Shown here in pieces: positions 34,401 to 47,560 of a stretch of DNA of 64,000 nt. The notes beneath the pieces were generated by a model. It was not told where the DNA came from. It was given only the letters and a program-made list of their open reading frames with translations, and did no database searches. The stretch is from Nymphaea colorata (Eukaryota > Streptophyta > Magnoliopsida > Nymphaeales > Nymphaeaceae). The DNA lies in assembly GCF_008831285.2 (NCBI RefSeq), contig NC_045146.1, positions 3,000,001 through 3,064,000 on the forward strand, given 5' to 3'. A program made the position numbers and the translations under genes. The stretch's first letter is position 1, and each line of letters opens with the position of its first letter.

Positions 34401-36186
34401 GCTTGTTAACTTTCCAAGTGTGGAAATTTCTGGTGTTGTCCTTTGGGCATCAGATAACATCTTAATTCTGAAGGTTTTGCTACATATAATTTCCGCTTAT
34501 CATAACAAATTTAAAACCCATCTCGCCTCCTCTTTGAAACATAGTGCACAAAAACTTCATTTTAGACCACTCTGATTTATTGCATGGATTGGTGTATTAT
34601 CAAATTCCAATCTTCTAATTAGGCAAGAGTCAGGGCTCCTACTTTAAATTGTTCATTCCTGTCACTTGGTCCTGAAATGCTTCTTCATTTTTTCCCCTCT
34701 GTGGCTCCAAATTTGGAGCTGATGGGTTTATGGGGCCTGATTTTAGAGCTGCAGTTGGAAAGATGGTCGGAAGCAGTTCGTGACTATGAGGTGCTGAGGC
34801 GAGAATTGCCGGAGGATAGTGAGGTTGCAGAGGGACTGTTTTATGCCCAAGTTGCTCTGAAAAAGTCGAGGGGTGAGGAAGTGCAGAACATGAAGTTTGG
34901 TGGTGAAGTAGAAGAAATTTCTGACACTGACCAATTCAGAGCAGCAATTTCTTCACCAGGTATGTATTCTCACTTCTCATATGCATTGCATAATTCATTT
35001 ATACATTTTAGAATACAGATATATTTTCTGTGGGAACTTCTGGATAATGTGAAATGTCATTAAGCTATGGGTGGACATCCAAATGAAGCTTGTCATAGTT
35101 ACTCAGATGGATTAGCATAAGTAGGATGCTTTTCATGGAAACCAACTTTCATTCTCAGGGGTCTATCACCGATTTTGTGCATGTTCCTGGATTTGTTGCT
35201 TAGCAACATATCTGCGGTAGAGACATCTAGGCACAAACGAAAGTTACGGATGCTAGCTAAATTGCAGAGCTTGTTGGTTGAGCTGTTAACTTTTATATAA
35301 AGCGATTAAATGTCCTATTTGTAGAGATTTCTCCTCATAAAGAAGATAATTTTGATATTGTTAGCAAAACACATCTTCAGAAATGATGTGTAACTCAAAT
35401 TGATTGTGTTCAGGATGTCTGAATCGAGTCTACTAGGTATCTGCTCTCACTTTTCTGTGTATGTATCACGAGTTCTCTGAAAATATTCTGGTTTACATTT
35501 CATGACAACCATTTCTTCACCAGTTTTTCAGAGTTAACAGGTTTTCCATGGCTGGGAAAACTTGGGTTAAGAGAAGGGTGCATGTTTTCCCTTTTAGCTT
35601 TTCTGCCATCTAAAATCATTTTAACAGATCAAGTTGATGCTTTTGTTTACCTATTTTCCATGACTTTTGAAGACTTGGGTGGCTAGGATGTGGAAATGGA
35701 AATGTGTAGTTGAGCATTTTGAGTTGATCACTGTGACATGTTTGGAGCTCATGATACGTATTCCTTCCAAAACTTTCAGGAGTTTCAGTGGTGCATTTTA
35801 AGGGACGATCAAATGAACAATGTAAGCTGATATCTCCATTTGTTGATACTCTGTGTGCTCGATTTCCATCTGTGAACTTCCTCATGGTAAGTTTAGGGCT
35901 CCTCAACTGCAAGTTCATTTTCACTAGGCACGGACGTACTACTATGCTGTGCCTTCTGCTCTTGTTTAGTTATTCTCTGCCTTGTTTACAAAATTTCAAA
36001 TATCCTTGATTACTAAGTGTCTTCGTGCTAAAGGTGGATGTAGATGAGAGTCCTGCCGTGGCAAGATCAGAAAATGTGAGGGTCATTCCGACTTTCAAGA
36101 TATACAAGAATGGCAGCAGAGTGAAGGAGATGATCTGCCCAAGCCAGCATATATTGGAGTACTCGGTCCGGCATTACAGTCTCTAG
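31477..36186 (+). CDS. TTL1: TPR repeat / thioredoxin-like scaffold protein, TTL1-type
   Basis: Plant TTL proteins are cytosolic TPR scaffolds linked in Arabidopsis to osmotic stress, ABA and brassinosteroid responses. Exons: 31477-32432, 33486-33678, 33764-33948, 34024-34357, 34755-34959, 35780-35886 and 36034-36186. All introns are GT-AG and in phase, giving 710 residues (Arabidopsis TTL1 is about 700). The N-terminus is disordered, rich in Ser and Gly, with the conserved patches [10 protein letters not shown] (51-60) and [15 protein letters not shown] (187-201). TPR motifs begin near 240 ([20 protein letters not shown]) and again near 480 ([27 protein letters not shown]). The C-terminal thioredoxin-like domain (about 612-710) has the fold markers [23 protein letters not shown] and LEYSVRHYS. 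It has no CXXC; the site reads SNEQC. An earlier in-frame GTG at 31456 is not needed. The symbol is by similarity to TTL1; another TTL paralogue is possible. Confidence 0.96.
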
Positions 36187-36690
36187 GGAGTTGGGACGCC
36201 CATTCTTCCTCCCCCCCCGTCCTCTGCCAAAGATTCTTACATTTACATCCTGTCACAGGCCAAGCCAGACGGTCAATAATTCTTTAGATTCGAGGGGCAG
36301 AACCGACAGAGCCTTTTTTACATCTCAGCCTTACCATTCTTTTCATTGTATCTGCCTCCATTTTTTCACCGCCAGGTCCTTTTTTATCATTTATCTTCTA
36401 TAATCCAGACAGCCGATTCTTATCCCACCTCTTGTTGGGATGTTTGAGAGTGTACCATTAAGTTGGCTGTATAATTGGAGGGGTGGGAGCGAGAGAGAGA
36501 GAGGGGGAGAGAGAGAGAGATTGGTCGGTGGAGAAATGTGGACATGTATATATGGATATAAATATTGTAAGCCATCATACTGAATCTCTGGTATGCAAAG
36601 TTTTGTTGTCTGGCGAGTACTGGTTGTTAGAATGATGATGGTGCTGGTGTTCCTTCAGCATCTTCAAAGTCCCGTCAACTAATAAAACAA
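36187..36690 (+). other. TTL 3' untranslated region and poly(A) zone
   Basis: Follows the TAG at 36184-36186. A (GA)n-rich tract lies at about 36488-36522. A poly(A)-signal-like AATAAA occurs at about 36681 and an ATAAATATTG at about 36559. The cleavage site cannot be fixed from sequence alone. Confidence 0.45.
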
Positions 36691-36699
36691 GCTCAAGAG

Positions 36700-37640
36700 T
36701 TCTCTTACCCCATCAATACTTTTTGGTTCTTTCCGTCCTTGAATTTGTTCCCATCTCTACCCTCTTCTCTGTAAAACCACTAGATTATGCAATAGGGACA
36801 CATTCAGTCTTCCCTCTTTCCTGCGGGTGGAATTTTCAGCATCTGAGCAGTTACAGGCCTTAACTTTTTTTGTTCAACCCTGGGTTTAACGGCTATATTC
36901 TGCCTTCTGTTTGGCATCTTGGCATCTTCGTTTTTACCAAGGCATTTTACTATGTTCTTGGCCCTTGTGGTGGCTGATTCTTCTGACCTTTTCCTTTTTT
37001 TGGCATCAGTTCGGCTCTGGGATGACCCACATGCTCTGCCCAAATTTGTTCAAATTTGACCATGGATTCCAGTGGCCGGACTTGCTATTTTTAGTTCATT
37101 ATAGATTCGATCCAGTTTGATTTAAAAACTCGAACTCATCTTGGAACTTCCTCTTATCAGTGTGCTGTCATCATCCTTGTTAAACCCTCAGCTTATGTGG
37201 CTGGGCGTTCATAGTTTTGAACATTTGCAAAGTTTGTAATTGTGTTTGAGTAAATTATGTGCCTTTGATAAACGGGTTTGAAACGTGGCTATCTTCACCC
37301 ATTCGAATTAAATTCTAAGATTTAAGTTCCGCAATTTAGTCCACTTTGACATGAGTATGCATATGCGATAATGCCGGCATGCTTCACAGGAACCGCATTG
37401 CATTGTCCACGCAATCGATGAGGCCCCCAAGCGATGAAAGGTAAAATGTTCAATACTTCAGAATGTGTCTTTGGGCATAAATTGGTAGAGCATATACTTA
37501 AACAAGCATGCCATCAGAAAGAGAAGAGGGTTTTCACTATGATTCCTGACAAAATTTGCAGAAGCCAATAACAGTAAATCTAGCTTTAGATTTTACCTGT
37601 AAATTTATCCTTTGTCACTTCTATTGGTCTGGTATGCAGG
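36700..37640. other. intergenic, no gene seen
   Basis: No supported frame or repeat boundary on either strand. Confidence 0.6.
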
Positions 37641-37641
37641 C

Positions 37642-38830
<1,189 letters not shown>

Positions 38831-38855
38831 AACCCTGCCTTCTCTCTCTCTCTCT

Positions 38856-38950
<95 letters not shown>

Positions 38951-38953
38951 CTG

Positions 38954-39018
<65 letters not shown>

Positions 39019-39023
39019 TATAT
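38831..39023. repeat. duplicated compound microsatellite (CT)n(TA)n
   Basis: CCCTGCCTTC followed by (TC)n, TTTA and (TA)n occurs twice, from about 38833 and from about 38949. The first TA array is about 45 units. The second is short and runs into (CA)n. The repeated CCCTGCCTTC anchor shows that the whole compound tract was duplicated. Confidence 0.9.
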
Positions 39024-41039
39024 AGGCACTTTTTGTTGGGGGCATAAGGAAATCTTACTTGAAGACTCATATAGCTACTTGTGTGTTCAGCTTTTCCATC
39101 CGCTAAATATCTTTCTTAGTTTGAAAGACCATATGTACAAAAGTTTCAAGCTGCTTAGGTGTCTTAACACTTTCAAGAAACACAACTGAGGGAATATTTT
39201 GCTGAAAATTCACAAACGTTATGCGCTTATTATTGTTTACATATTCAAAATATTACAAATTACATTTCATCTGATGTCCACTTCTGATTTATATGGTGGC
39301 ATCAAACTTTATGTGTGCTGAAATAACATCTACCCATGGAAAATCATACTTAAATTAATGCCCTTGTGATTCTAGGTTAAGTTAACACTGGAAATCTTCT
39401 CCATAAATTACTTTAATGGATCAAGAACAATTGGGTAGATGAGAATACGCATCATAGAAGATCATTTGATCGATGAACAGAATTGTATATTCTGTCCTGA
39501 GCAGAGCGATCCAATTTTGAAGCATTCCATGGGTGAAAGATAAAATGCCTAGAACTAATAAAAAAAATAGTTTTTCTGGGGATCGGCAGCTTTACGTGTT
39601 CTTGGAATAACCCTTCTTTCTTTGGTAGGAAATGCGCCCGTGAGAGCACTAAAATTCAGCAATCACAGAACCAGCAAAATTCATTTTGCAAAAGTCCTCT
39701 GCCTTACAGACTATGTTATATTACAAAAAAGTTTTATATTTTCAAGTAAGCACAAGTTAACAACTCACCACTCAGGATGCGTGTGGAGATCAGTGTGGAG
39801 TATAGTATACTCATCAACTACAGTGTCGCGGTCTCACTATTTACAGTCCTTGAATCACAAAAGGATTACATTTATTTTCTTTTGTAGTATACAGTTTTCA
39901 CAATTTTCTGCAGGAACAAGCCATTTAACTATCTTCACAAGTGGAGTTTAAATGGAAGGAAAAAGTTGCGGAAGGTGTCAAAATGATGACCATAAATCAG
40001 GTCTCATTCCGGTCAACTGGTGACATGAGCGTTTCTCTGTGGCATATATACCAGCCCATGTTGTAGAAGAATTTTAGAGTAGTTTTATGTATATTGAAAT
40101 TTTTTGAAAAGAGCTTTAACGATTTATATATTCATGGTGCAAACCAAAACTGACAAAGAGATGAGTAGCAATTCACTATAACAGACATGTACGCCGGTTT
40201 TGCTACCAGTTTTTGCTTGAACCATCTTTTAAATTGTTTCTCTGATGTCAAACTTGGGATCATTGGAAATATAATTTTTAAGTTGATTGATAGTTTTTCC
40301 CACATATATATTACATCAAGATGCATCTCAGCCAGTTTTGTGGGAACGTTGATGTTAGGTTTCCAAAGTATTCATCCCTATCTTCTTATTTATATGTAAA
40401 ATCACTCTTAAATCAAGAGTAAGATCTCTCTCTCTTCCTTCTAAAATTCTAAATAAAGTGGAACCCAAGCATTGGACGACGTGTATTTTCTTCACCGTTT
40501 CTGCTTTTGGAACCATAACACATATTGCTTGATCAAGGAAGAGATCAAATACTACAGAACCAGCAAGTGTTTTGGGACTCAAACTTGAAATTTTGTGGAG
40601 CGAGGGGTATAAAACATGCATTTATGCAGAAAAACACAATTTCTAATTAATCTCTTGAAGCTGCAAAGAGGGACAAATGCAAAACTGAGGATGGATGAGC
40701 CACAATAGTCAAGTAGCAACACCTTGCAAATAGGAAGTTTTCCATTTTAGTTGCTAAACCAATAGATTCTTGCTTCTGCTAAAATTTATTTGCAAGGCAC
40801 AGTAGGATTACGGATATGTTAGTCCAAACTAAATACGAATCCATATCAAATTTAACCATAAGACCCAGTTCAACTTTTAGCTAGCTTATTTCTAATTAGC
40901 TTGACTTAATTTTTGAGCAAGCAACTTAAGAAGATAAGTTACCCATCTTAGTTAGCTTGTTTTTTGGGTGAGCAAGAGAAGCATTTCATGAGAAGTATTT
41001 CATCCTACTATGTAGAAAAAAACCAAAACTCTCACCCAA
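39024..41039. other. intergenic, no gene seen
   Basis: Several short open frames (for example 39622-39951 plus and 40355-40621 minus) have no motif or splice context. Confidence 0.55.
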
Positions 41040-41240
41040 CCCTTTGTCTCCATAGGTTACATGGCCTACTTTTAGTGTCTCGAGATACCGCCCCCACTGT
41101 GGTTCAACTTACGTATCATTGGCCAACCGTTTGTAGCACAAGGGAATTGGTGTCTCGAAAATTCAAAATAAAAACTGGCTGCCTACCAAACTTCATCCTG
41201 ACCATTGCACCAACTTCTCCCCACCCTTGCTGGTTAAAAG
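41040..41240. repeat. dispersed repeat (copy 2)
   Basis: Matches 21770-21945 in order: 'cctttgtctccataggttac', 'TCTCGAGATACCGCCCCCAC' and 'cgaaaattcaaaataaaaac'. Confidence 0.7.
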
Positions 41241-41640
41241 ACATGCACACATAGAGAGTGAGTTGCCTGCAGTGTTAGGTGCTCACAACCCATATATGCC
41301 AAAAGAAAAGGAGAGATATTTTGGTAATTATCTAAAACATAAATGTTCTTTTTAATCTTTTCACTTTTTTTTTTATTTCTTTTTTTTACCTCACAAAGAA
41401 TTTTCTTTTTTCATTAACTGAAGACATTTTCATCATTAGCTCTACTAGCGCACGAAAAATTCGTACCCCAGTATGGCGTATATAACCCGCTTCGCCACAC
41501 AAATGGATGGCATACATAACCAGTTTCGGCACACAAATGAATGCACATATAAGATACAAGAGTTTACAATTTCATGCTGGCACCACCACCTGCTGTTTCC
41601 TTATGGATATGTGCAGTTGTTCTTAAGGCTATCATGGAGA

Positions 41641-42074
41641 CCTCTTTCACACGGGTATCTTTATTTGGTGAGGTACTGGTGTCGATAAGAATATAGGTAT
41701 GCCCTTGGACACAGCCTGAATATCATCAAACCTGTGACGGGTGCAGTCAATGCCCCTATGATCGTATCCGTCCTTTTCTGGACTCGGTGAAAGTTTACCA
41801 ACTCTTTTTTCTGTCAACTAATTAGGTTTCTTTTTCAACCATATCATGTATATACAATGTAAATGAAGAGCCCTTGATAGACACTATAAGACTGTTTGTG
41901 TTCTCTGTGGTTTAACTTCACCTGTTCAACAGTGTTTTCCGGCAACTGACAGTTTTCTGATGAGATTTTCTAGCGACCAACAATTTTCTGGCAATTTTTC
42001 TTGTGATTTAGTTTCTTTAATAGAACTTTATAATGTTTTTTATTTAAAATATTATTTTTTTTCTACACACACAT

Positions 42075-42137
<63 letters not shown>

Positions 42138-42235
42138 ACTATGTCTCTACACCAAATTTTTTAAAAGTGTTTCACATCTGTACCGGTATCGGAGCCCGTA
42201 TCAGTACCCATGCGTACCCCAATCTTTGTGACATA
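41641..42235. mobile_element. TIR element of the GTCACAYGGGT family, degraded
   Basis: The left end TTTCACACGGGTATC and right end CATGCGTACCCC...TTTGTGACATAT match the family ends at 60585-61254. 'gtaccggtatcggagcccgt' lies near the right end. A long compound microsatellite sits inside. Confidence 0.5.
42064..42138. repeat. compound (AC)n(TA)n(TG)n microsatellite
   Basis: CACACACA, then about 25 TA units, then GTGTGTG. The outer arms are complementary, so the tract is palindromic. Confidence 0.93.
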
Positions 42236-42500
42236 TGTTCAGACTAATAGTTAAAAGGCACATTAAAATTTTCATATGAAATGTCAACTTGTTTCGACAA
42301 GCAGATGCCGTTGCCAAAGCAAAACATGTTAATCTTCTAGTGATATGATCTTCTACACTATTTCATAGGTTAAAATAATCAGGGTTTGGCAAAATATGTT
42401 CATGTTTTATTCATGGGATCCATATCCGCAGCTTAGGAAGATAGGGCACCCATGGTTAGCTTGTTCATTCATGTATGTGTGTATATATATTCATGTAGTT

Positions 42501-42910
42501 TAGGTGCCTATGTGTGTATATATATGCATGTAGTCTAGGTGCCTATGTGTGTATATGTGCATGCACATGTGTATAAGTTGCAATTTTAAGCAAAAAAAAT
42601 AGGCTTAACGTTTGGAACTTTTTAAATTCAACGGTCGAAATTACATAGAAATATGACAGGTACATGAAAGAAATCAAAGACATGAGCAGGTCTTGGTAAC
42701 TTGGTTAGGTGCCTATGTGTGTATATATGTGCATGTAGTCTAGGTGCCTATGTGTGTATATGTGCATGCACATGTGTATAAGTTGCAATTTTAAGCAAAA
42801 AAAAAAGGCTTAACGTTTGGAACTTTTTAAATTCAACGGTCGAAATTACATAGGAATATGTCAGGTACATGAAAGAAATCAAAGACATGAGCAGGTCTTG
42901 GTAACTTGGT
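42501..42910. repeat. 205-bp tandem duplication
   Basis: 42501-42705 and 42706-42910 are near identical, both starting TAGGTGCCTATGTGTG and ending GGTAACTTGGT. Only a few differences are seen (A-run length, ATAGAAATATGACAGG versus ATAGGAATATGTCAGG). Each copy contains an inner TGTGTGTATA repeat. Confidence 0.93.
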
Positions 42911-43125
42911 TTCACCACGAAGCTGGTTACGTGCATGCCTCTGTGCAGTCAAAATTTGTGAACAGGGATGGCAATGACCAAAATACCTCAAATTAAAGAA
43001 AACTTCTTAAAAGGGTAAAAAAGGATTGTGAAAAGTAAAAAAGTCTAAAATGTCCACTTTCTAAGAAAAATTCAAAAATGCCCCCACCCCCTTTGGTGCA
43101 TATATGTTGCGTGCACACCTATGTG

Positions 43126-43280
43126 CAGTGGGGAAGCCAGAAAATGCTGGCCAATGGGGAACAATACAAAATTTTAAATTTTAAGGGGCACCAAAAGTAA
43201 AAACAAAAAAAACAAAAAATATCAATATAAAATTAGTGTGGGAACTGCCCACACGTAGCCCACACCTCCCTTCGCCCCTA
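43126..43280. mobile_element. hAT-like MITE (CAGTGGGGAAGCC..GCCCCTA)
   Basis: The body matches the family ('aaattttaaattttaagggg', 'aaattagtgtgggaa'). The flanking 8-mers CCTATGTG (43118-43125) and CCTATGGC (43281-43288) agree at 6 of 8 positions. Confidence 0.65.
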
Positions 43281-43989
43281 CCTATGGCTATGTGCATGTG
43301 GTTACACCACCACAAGTTGTGCTTTTCTTGTAAAGAAAAAAAAAAACTCATTACATTCATGACGCACCACACAACAAGTGCAGCATGAGTATACCGTTGC
43401 TCAGAAAGCCAACAAATTATAGATCAACAGAACCCAGTGTTAGTTTTCGAGTAGGGGATCAGAAAAGAAATATTCAAATATGCACATACAGACAGTCATG
43501 TTCCAAAAAAATGTGCACGCTCTCACACACGCACTCTTTTTCTTGACTGACTCACTAAATTGGTCTCTTGTTTTCTCCATTTACTTGCTTGTTTCTGCTC
43601 ATGAACCGATCAGGAACAATGGAAAACAGTAGGTTCAGGTCTCTGCTCATTGTTTATGTTTGTAGGACAATACCTGCACCTTTGGAACACTCTTTGTTAA
43701 GAAGTAGGCCTTCTCTCTTTCTCACACGACACCAAGAGAAGAAACGATGGCGATGGAAAAGAAGAAGAATTGCACGGTTCAGAAACAAACTTCACATATA
43801 TCCACTCTTGCACAGTTTTTTTTTTTCACTATCTCAAAACAAGAATACAAGAAAAAACTAACCCGGATGGTCAAAAAGAACAAGAAGGCCGTGCTTCTTT
43901 CTGATTGATTTTGGAAAAGAGGAGAGAGAGAGAGAGAGAAAATCAAGGGTTAAATTATGTCTTACCAGTCCCTTTGATGCGAAAAGTAC

Positions 43990-44150
43990 TAACGTAGTGT
44001 TTGGATGAAACCCTTCAAAAATTGGTTGTAGGAGAACCATTTTTTTTAAAAGCCTGGTTTCAAAGCCAATTTTGTAAACTTAGTTTGGATAACAAGTGAA
44101 AAACTTGATTTAGAAGCAAAAATCAGTTTTGCTTGAAAAACCTGGGGGGA
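43990..44150. repeat. left half of a foldback repeat split by copia element 1
   Basis: Begins TAGTGTTTGGATGAAACCC and contains AGCCTGGTTTCAAAGCC and ACTTAGTTTGGATAAC. The inverse end, GGCTGTCATTCAAACAACCC, lies at about 48883-48902 beyond the copia element, so the two halves were probably one element. Confidence 0.55.
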
Positions 44151-44425
44151 TGCAAATAAGTTGAACCAAAATAGAGAATGCACAATACACAACAGCAAGC
44201 TTTACGTGGTTTGGCTTAGATGCCTACATCCACGGTAAAAAGAGGAGGAGCTTTGTATTATCTCACACATTGGTTAAGAGTACAACTGCTCTTTAAATAA
44301 GATTACAATACAACGGTTAGAAAGACAAGGAAGGCAGGTTGGAGTCTTTGTAAAAATTATATTTCCTTAGATGACTCCAACGTTTTCCTCAAACGGTCCT
44401 TAATCTCCTCCAATTTTGCACGACA
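44151..44425 (-). repeat. 3' LTR of copia element 1
   Basis: On the minus strand it starts TGTCGTGCAAAATTGG and ends CTTATTTGCA (about 275 bp). 'GATTACAATACAACGGTTAG' and 'ATGACTCCAACGTT' on the plus strand are shared with the other LTR. Confidence 0.85.
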
Positions 44426-44440
44426 GTCTCCCCCTCAAGT
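44426..44440 (-). other. polypurine tract of copia element 1
   Basis: The minus strand reads ACTTGAGGGGGAGAC immediately before the LTR start. Confidence 0.85.
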
Positions 44441-44449
44441 TGGTGCACA

Positions 44450-45182
44450 GATATCAATATGTCTCAACTTGTTGGCAATGTTGTAATATTTTTCTTTGCT
44501 AAGAGCTTTGGTGAAAATATCGGTCAATAGGTGTTCACTTTTCACATGAGGTGTTTCAATAACTCTACTTCCGTTTTTTTTTTTTTGACAAAGTGACAAT
44601 CCACTTTTATTTGTTTTGTCCTTTTATGAAAAACAAGATTAGCAGTGATATGAATTGCCACCATATTGTCATCGACTCCTCAAGCTCAATGTTCATGTCA
44701 TTTAGTAAGGCTTTAATTTAGATTAACTCACATATTCAAGCTGCCATGGCTCTATACTCTGCCTCTGCGCTTAATCGAGCTGCTACAAATTGCTTTTTGC
44801 TTTTCCATGATACTAGATTTCCACCCACAAAAGTACAGCATCCTGAAGTTGATCTCTTATCATTTGAATTTCCTACCCAACCAGCATCTGCATATCCAAT
44901 GACATTGAGACAATCATTTCTTCTCATTAAGATTCCCCTCCCAGGAGTCCCTCTCAAATATTTTAGAATTCTATGTGCAACTTTTACATGAGTTGACATT
45001 GGCTTATGCACAAATTGACTAACAAAGTTGACAACATATGTAATGTTTGGCCTTGTCACTATAAGATATATGAGTTTTCCAACGAGTCTCTGAAAGCTTT
45101 GAGCATTTTCAACTGTTTCCCCTTCCTCTTTTCTTAGCTTGCAATTGATTTCCATAGGAGTGTTAGCACATTTAATTACCAT
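44450..45182 (-). pseudogene. copia RNase H and end of reverse transcriptase
   Basis: An open frame of 148 residues (45182-44736) shows FQRLVGKLIYL, TRPNITYVV, AHRILKYLRGTPG, YADAGWVGNSNDKRSTSG and AEAEYRAMAA, the standard order of the RT tail and RNase H of plant copia elements. The reading frame is lost after 44736, though the CDN-type and KHI-type homology continues weakly. Non-functional. Confidence 0.88.
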
Positions 45183-46137
45183 GTATCATGTTTCTTTGAG
45201 GAGATCTAAAGTGTATTTTCTCTGACAAATAAACACTCCTTTTAGATTGTGCTACTTCAATGCCAAGAAAGTATCTCAAACTTGCTAGGTCTTTTATCTC
45301 GAATTCTTTATTGAGATACTCTTTTACTTGTGTCATGTTTTGTATGTCATCTCCCATTATTATAATATCATCCACGTAAACCAGTAATATAGTAATCTTT
45401 GAAGCATGATTATAGAGTCAGACGTGCTTTTGGAAAAACCAATTTTCACAAGCACCTCACTAAGTTAGGAGAACCATGCCCCAGGAGATTGTCTTAAATC
45501 ATACAAGGCCTTTTTCAATTTACACATACTTTTTTTCATTGTTGATGCCTTCTGAAGTTTCCATGAAAACTTCTTCATTTAAGTTACCATGCAAGAATGC
45601 ATTTTTTGCATCCAATTGCATAAGTTCCCACCTTTTGTTTGATGCTACTGAAAATAATATTATGAGAGAGCTTATTTTGGCAACTGGGGCGAATGTCTCA
45701 TTATAACCAATTCTTTCAGTTTGCGTAAATTCCTATGCAACCAATCTTGCTTTGAACCTCTCAACAGATCCATCGCTCCTATATTTTATTTGGTAGACTC
45801 ACTTGTACCCAACAACCTTTTTTCTTCTGGTAGAGGCACTATTTCCCAGTGTGGTTTTTTGTAGTGCTTTTAGTTCTTCTTTCATGGCATTTCTTCATCT
45901 TGGATCTATGTTTGCCTGCAAAAAATTCTCAGGTTCTTCATGGTGGTAAGTATTTAATACAGAATCTCGATATGGTTTTGACAAGTTTTTAAATGTTGGA
46001 TAATCATCAATGGAATGAATTTTGTCAAAAGATAAGTATGCATAGAAATCCCTTATCCTGGTTGGTGGCTTCGTGGATCTAGACGATCTCCGTAGTGGCT
46101 GCTTGGTCAAGATTTCTTGGGTTGACCTTTGAGACAT
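45172..46137 (-). pseudogene. copia reverse transcriptase region, broken
   Basis: The catalytic YVDD is encoded at about 45370-45381 in LVYVDDIIIM, followed by YLNKEFEIKDLASLRYFLGIE. Upstream, a frame at 46137-45895 holds RRSSRSTKPPTRIRDF, the typical linker before RT. Stops and shifts separate these pieces. Confidence 0.85.
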
Positions 46138-46420
46138 TTCATCGTCTTGAGGATAGCAATATCATTAACTTCATTGGACTGAGGATGTTGATCACCATTG
46201 CTTTGATTTTGGTTCCCAAGAAATTGATCACCATTGGGACGCTTATTTACATTATCATGAATGCTCACCAATGGTTGTGGAAGACTAATGTCAACAAATT
46301 TTTGTTGTTTTGTCTCCCCCTGAATGCTATCCTCATAAAATGGTTCTTGTTCAAAAAACTTTATGTCACGAGTGACAAAGAATTTTTAAACGAGGTTCAT
46401 AACATTTGAACCCTTTCTTT

Positions 46421-47560
46421 TTACTTGAATATAAAAAAAAAACATTTCATAGCTTTTTTTTCTAATTTATTCCTAAATTTTTCTTGAATATGAAGAAAAC
46501 ATTTGCATCCAAAAACTTTAAAATGATTAATAGAAACCAATTTATTAAGAAGTAACTGAATTGGAATTTGATCGTTAATGCTCAAATTAGGTATTCTATT
46601 TGCTATATAACATGTGATTCGTATTGCTTTAAACCAAAAACAGATGGAGACATTCATCATTAGGGACCTAGCAAGATTAAGCAACTGTCGGTTCTTGCAT
46701 TCGGTGACTCCATTCTATTGGGGAGCACCAATGCAAGTGAGTTGAGGACATATGCCTTTCTTTTTTATGAAATCATCAAGAACTTGATTGACATACTCTT
46801 CTCTATTATCCGACCTTAATTTTTTTTCATTTTGGTTCCATATTGCGTGTATACAAGCTCATAATATTCTTGAAAAGCTTTAGTCACTCTTATGTTTTCG
46901 AAAATAAAGTCAAGTCATGTGAGTTTTATCATCAATAAAAGAAACATAGTATCTATATCCATAATGAGACTTGACTAGGGCTGGGCCCCAGACATCAAAA
47001 TGAATTAAATAAAAAATTTCAGTAGACCTTTCCCTAGAGTTTTGAAAAGGTAATCTAGTTGATTTTGAGAATTCACATGCATCACAAAAGTGCTCATCAG
47101 GTTCGACATGTGGAACAAAAATTCTCAGCGACCTATTTGAGATATGACCAAGCCGAGAGTGCCACAATTTGTACTCAGATGCCTTTTCTGCTCAAGGAAG
47201 AAAACTAGCCTCAATATTGTCTAAGACATACAGACCGTTGTGCTCGTACCCTCTACCAATCTCCTTCCTCGACTCATTGTCCTGAAAAATCACATTCTTT
47301 GGAAAAAAAATAACCAAGCAATTATAAGTTTTAGTTGTTTTACTTACATATATAAGATTGGTAGAAAGTTTAAGAGCACACAAGATCTTTTATTTGATTT
47401 TAAGAAAAAAGATTCCACAATGCCTTCTATAGCAATGGGTGTGCCATTATTCGTGAACACATGATTTTTTTCAAAATTTAGATCAACTATTTTAGACGGA
47501 TCACATATCATGTGATTGGTGGCCCCAGAGTCAATAATCCATCAAAGATTTTCTAGGCTG
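46421..47560 (-). pseudogene. copia protease end, pre-integrase and integrase, broken
   Basis: The pre-integrase motif WHSRLGHISNRSL with later CDAC (47167-46910) forms an HHCC-type zinc site, followed by HFDVWGPA and YYVSFIDD of the integrase core. A later piece (46684-46421) has FWFKAIRITCYIANRIPN and HFKVFGCKCFLHI. The end of the protease region (WIIDSGATNHM) reads near 47515-47547. Frames are interrupted. Confidence 0.85.
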
